This document shows positions 52,668 to 55,413 of a stretch of DNA of 55,413 nucleotides, in pieces (within the stretch, counting starts at the first letter, position 1; the number at the start of each line of letters is the position of its first letter). The stretch is from contig JAIZVZ010000015.1 in the NCBI GenBank assembly GCA_021768485.1, positions 1 through 55,413 on the forward strand, given 5' to 3'. The translations under genes were made by a program, and so were the position numbers. Source of the DNA: Oxalobacteraceae bacterium. Lineage in GTDB: Bacteria; Pseudomonadota; Gammaproteobacteria; Burkholderiales; Burkholderiaceae_D. The notes under the pieces are model-generated. The model was given only the letters and a program-made list of their open reading frames with translations, was not told where the DNA came from and made no database searches.

Positions 52668-54884
52668 TTAGAACAAGCGTTTCAGGCTGAGGCTGAAGTT
52701 GCGTCCGGGCTGGCTGTAGGCCTCGATATTGGTCGCGCTCGCTTCGACATCGCGCACATCGGACCAATGGTAATATTTGCGGTTGAACAGATTGAACAGG
52801 CCCGCATTAATATTGGTCATCTTGTCGATCTGGTACCAGGCAGATACGTCGTAGACTTGGTAGCCGGCCGGTGTGTAGTAGCTCAGGTCCGGGTTGCGTT
52901 TTTTGGGACCTACGATGGTGGCCATCAATTGGCCGCCAAAGCGCTTGGCCATGTCGTAGCGCAGGCCGAGCACGAGTTTGTCGGGATCGATGGTGTTGAG
53001 CGGGGTGGCGACGCCGTCGGTGAACGAATCGCCGTGCGTGTGCGCGTAACTTGCCGACAAGGCCCAGTCGGGGCGGAAGACCCAGTCGGCGCGTGCTTCG
53101 AAGCCGTGAATGTCTACCCGCGACAAATTGACTGCCTGATAGACGTCAGGCGTCGGTGCGGCATTCGATTCCACCAGCACGTCGCTGGCAATGAAGTTCT
53201 TGTATTTGCTCTTGAAGATGCTGGCGCTGTAGCGCACGGTGTCGCTGTGTCCGCGAATTCCGAGTTCGATCGAATTGCTCGTTTCCGGCTTCAGATTCGG
53301 ATTGCCGATGGTGCGGTACGGCCCGGAGCCGGTGCTGACGGTCAGATTGGTCACGCCGCCATTGACCTGGCTTGGCTTGGGAGCGCGAAAGCCGTGTGCG
53401 TATTGTGCGAATACGTTGGCCAGCGGCGACACCTTCCATATCAGGCCGAGCTTGGGCGACAGTTCGTGGCCGCTGAGATTGGTGGTGGCGGTTGAATTGT
53501 TGACCGTGTACAGGGCGTCCGGATTGGCCGTGAGCTTGAAGCTGTCGTAGCGCAGGCCGGGAATGACGCTGAAGTTGGCGATGCTGATTTCATCCTGGAT
53601 GAAAGCGCCGAACAAGTCATAGTCGGTGTCGGGAAAGGATTTGTTGGTCACGAAGGCCGTGCCGGAACTGTTGTAGCCTTGCTTGAGCGAGCTGACCTCG
53701 GTATGCGAGATATCGACGCCATAGACCACATGATGGACGATGTCCTTGCCAAAATAGCTTTCGAACTGGGCCTGGCCGCCGACCACGTTTTCTCCGTACT
53801 GCGTGTCGCGCGTGCGGATTTTCGGATCGGTTGAACGCGATTCGAAGCCGTACTGGCGATTCGACGAGTTCTGGACGTAGATATTGGCCGAGGCGGCCTG
53901 GATCCATGCCGCGTTGGGCTCGTTGAAGCGGTAATCGAGTTTGTACAGGTCGCGCGAGATGTTTTCCTGGACGTTGACGCCGGTGAGCGTGGAAACGGTA
54001 TAAGGATCGCCGAAAAAGCTCAGGATGTCGGTGTCGTTGCGCCGTCTGAGCGTTTCGGCCGTGAGTTTGAACTCATGCGCCGGCGCCGGCTTGAAGATCA
54101 GCTTGGTCAGCAGATAATCCGATTTGTTTTCGGACGGGTTGGGCGTGGTCCGGTTGGTGTTGGCGACATCGTTGCTGCCCATGTTGTCGGTCTCGTGTCC
54201 GCGCCGGAAGCTCGCCAGAACCATGCCTTGCCAGTTGTCGGTGCGAAAGGCAAAGCTTGGCGCCGTTTGCCAGCTGCGGTCGACCGAGCTGTAGCCGACC
54301 TTCAGCGCGCCTTGCGTATCCTTGCCGAGCGTGAGCAAATCGATCGGGTCTTTGGTGAGGAAACTGACCGCGCCGGACAGCCCGTCGCTGCCGAACTCGG
54401 TTGAGGACGGCCCGCGCAGGATTTCGACGCGCTTGTAGGCCTCGGTATCCATATAGTCGGCGCGCCCGGCCGAAAACGGGCCGCTCGAATAGCTGGCCGG
54501 CAGACGTACGCCGTCGATTTGCAGCAAGACCTGGTCGCCTTCCAGGCCGCGGACATTGATGCCTTCGTTGCCGCTGCGGCCGGTGGCGCGGAATACGGCC
54601 GAGGCGCGGTTGGGCTGGGCCCGGACCGAGACGCCGGTTTCATAACGCAGCAAATCTTTGGTGTCGGTCGGCATCTCCTGCTCGATGCGCTCGGCTGAAA
54701 CAGTGGTCGCGGTTGCGGCGACGTCATCGACATCTTGCTCGGTGCGCGTGGCCGAGACCACCACTTCTTTCATTGTAAAGACAGGGGTTTGCGCCAGACT
54801 GGCATCGGTTGCGCCAAACAGCAGGGCGAATGGAAGCGCGGCGATGGCAATAGCCAGGGGCCGCCTTTGAAAGTCGGTTTGCAT
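52668..54884 (-). CDS. TonB-dependent haem/haemoprotein receptor (HmuR-like)
   Basis: A 738-residue outer-membrane receptor. The signal peptide ends near ASLAQ, the TonB box is around KEVVVSATR, and the plug domain includes VEILRGPSSTEFGSDGLSGAV. The barrel shows the haem-receptor boxes FRAPKPSQ and GNPNLKPETS; the His often found between them in HemR-type receptors is missing, so haem contact may differ. It ends SLSLKRLF. It is the first gene of the operon, GGAG precedes the ATG by 4 nt, and a Fur box lies 141 bp upstream. The CobN-like gene follows after 66 bp. It should bring haem, or iron bound to porphyrin, into the periplasm. Confidence 0.9.
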   Translation of the reverse strand: MQTDFQRRPLAIAIAALPFALLFGATDASLAQTPVFTMKEVVVSATRTEQDVDDVAATATTVSAERIEQEMPTDTKDLLRYETGVSVRAQPNRASAVFRATGRSGNEGINVRGLEGDQVLLQIDGVRLPASYSSGPFSAGRADYMDTEAYKRVEILRGPSSTEFGSDGLSGAVSFLTKDPIDLLTLGKDTQGALKVGYSSVDRSWQTAPSFAFRTDNWQGMVLASFRRGHETDNMGSNDVANTNRTTPNPSENKSDYLLTKLIFKPAPAHEFKLTAETLRRRNDTDILSFFGDPYTVSTLTGVNVQENISRDLYKLDYRFNEPNAAWIQAASANIYVQNSSNRQYGFESRSTDPKIRTRDTQYGENVVGGQAQFESYFGKDIVHHVVYGVDISHTEVSSLKQGYNSSGTAFVTNKSFPDTDYDLFGAFIQDEISIANFSVIPGLRYDSFKLTANPDALYTVNNSTATTNLSGHELSPKLGLIWKVSPLANVFAQYAHGFRAPKPSQVNGGVTNLTVSTGSGPYRTIGNPNLKPETSNSIELGIRGHSDTVRYSASIFKSKYKNFIASDVLVESNAAPTPDVYQAVNLSRVDIHGFEARADWVFRPDWALSASYAHTHGDSFTDGVATPLNTIDPDKLVLGLRYDMAKRFGGQLMATIVGPKKRNPDLSYYTPAGYQVYDVSAWYQIDKMTNINAGLFNLFNRKYYHWSDVRDVEASATNIEAYSQPGRNFSLSLKRLF

Positions 54885-55024
54885 AAAACTCCGTTATTGT
54901 AGTTTGGCTGGCTAGAGGAGTCTCGCGGCTTGCCGGTGGATGAAAATGGTCTTGCATGGCGGGGCGGGCGCCCGGCGCGACAGGCGTTACGCATTGTCAC
55001 GCATTCACACAAGTTATTACAAAT

Positions 55025-55043
55025 GATAATGATTCGCATTATA
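55025..55043 (-). promoter_or_regulatory. Fur box of the haem operon
   Basis: GATAATGATTCGCATTATA matches the 19-bp Fur consensus at 15 of 19 positions and keeps the palindromic ATAATGAT/CATTAT core. It lies upstream of the receptor gene in AT-rich DNA, so the operon should be repressed when iron is plentiful. Confidence 0.85.
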
Positions 55044-55180
55044 TTGTAAAGATTATTTTTAATCAAATTTATTGATGCTGTGTCACCTTGTCTTTATTGG
55101 AAACACCGCGGTCGGGCCAGGGGCCGATCATGGCGGCGCGATGCAGTCTGAGCGGGGAATTGAGCGGGGAGGGCAGGCAA

Positions 55181-55214
55181 AAAAATAGCCCACGCGAACG
55201 TGGGCTATTTTTTT
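55181..55214 (-). terminator. Terminator of the edge MFS gene (palindromic repeat copy E)
   Basis: AAAAATAGCCCACG-CGAA-CGTGGGCTATTTTTTT, 75 bp downstream of the minus-strand gene at the window edge. Same hairpin as copy D after oxlT copy 2. Confidence 0.8.
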
Positions 55215-55288
55215 CGGCGAGATATTTAAATACCTATCCGCCTTAGGGGAGGCATTGCCGCCGAATGCCGGCGCCGCCTCCGTATTTA

Positions 55289-55413
55289 TTACACAGCCGT
55301 AGCTGCGGCAGCGACTTTGCCGCCTTTCTTGACAGGTTTGCCCATCTTAGGGATGACAAATGTAGCCAGAGCGAAAGCGATAAACGATGTCGAACCGGTA
55401 ATCATGAACGCTG
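55289..55413 (-). CDS. C-terminal end of an MFS transporter (partial)
   Basis: Only the last 41 residues are inside the window: a TM helix (ITGSTSFIAFALATFVIPKM) followed by a Lys/Ala tail that ends AAAATAV. The pattern of a last TM helix plus a short basic tail and the shared terminator (copy E) resemble the two OxlT genes, so a third OxlT-like carrier is possible, but the tail sequence itself is different. Confidence 0.5.
   Translation of the reverse strand, partial: AFMITGSTSFIAFALATFVIPKMGKPVKKGGKVAAAATAV

Overview
The window looks like a chromosomal segment of a betaproteobacterium, most likely Burkholderiales and family Oxalobacteraceae. Two close paralogues of the oxalate/formate antiporter OxlT lie 23 kb apart, and a third MFS carrier begins at the right edge. 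Outer-membrane partners of the NodT type, MetE/MetR and BaeSR-like proteins fit the same group. Genes are densely packed, often in 4-bp ATGA or GTGA overlaps, and the middle of the window is GC-rich.

Layout. 1-9.3 kb: the 3' half of tRNA-Cys with its terminator, a BaeSR-like two-component system, a divergent RND efflux operon, a small unknown gene, and a decayed second copy of the tRNA-Cys 3' end, so this stretch may be an old integrated island. 9.3-16.5 kb: a small lipoprotein, metF, oxlT copy 1, a DsbA-like protein, and an isochorismatase-fold hydrolase plus pirin pair with a divergent LysR regulator. 16.5-22.2 kb: a TetR regulator and a divergent lipoprotein-MFS-MFP efflux operon with a visible promoter and two operator-like sites. 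22.4-27.9 kb: a TonB-dependent receptor, an exported N-formylglutamate amidohydrolase-like protein and a TcyP-type cystine carrier. 28-33.8 kb: a second EmrAB-type operon between two TetR genes. 34-39.8 kb: KgtP, oxlT copy 2, a structured RNA that resembles a HEARO/omegaRNA without any IscB gene, a LysR regulator and a universal stress protein. 40-43.5 kb: metE and divergent metR, with a 13-bp tandem repeat between them. 43.5-46.5 kb: the class III ribonucleotide reductase nrdDG behind a cobalamin riboswitch. 46.7-55 kb: a five-gene operon behind a Fur box, encoding a haem-type TonB receptor, an exported membrane-anchored CobN-like protein, a ChaN-like protein, an ExbB/MotA-type channel and a DUF2149 protein. 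It closely resembles the Bacteroidota hmu haem-iron locus.

How the genes fit together. Three tripartite export systems, each with its own regulator, dominate the left half. Methionine and B12 economy links metF, metE/metR and the B12-switched nrdDG. The right end is devoted to iron and haem. Two sequence habits run through the window: a recurring ATAGCCCACG palindrome used as a terminator (five copies), and short tandem duplications whose unit is 12 bp inside genes but 11, 13 or 14 bp between genes.
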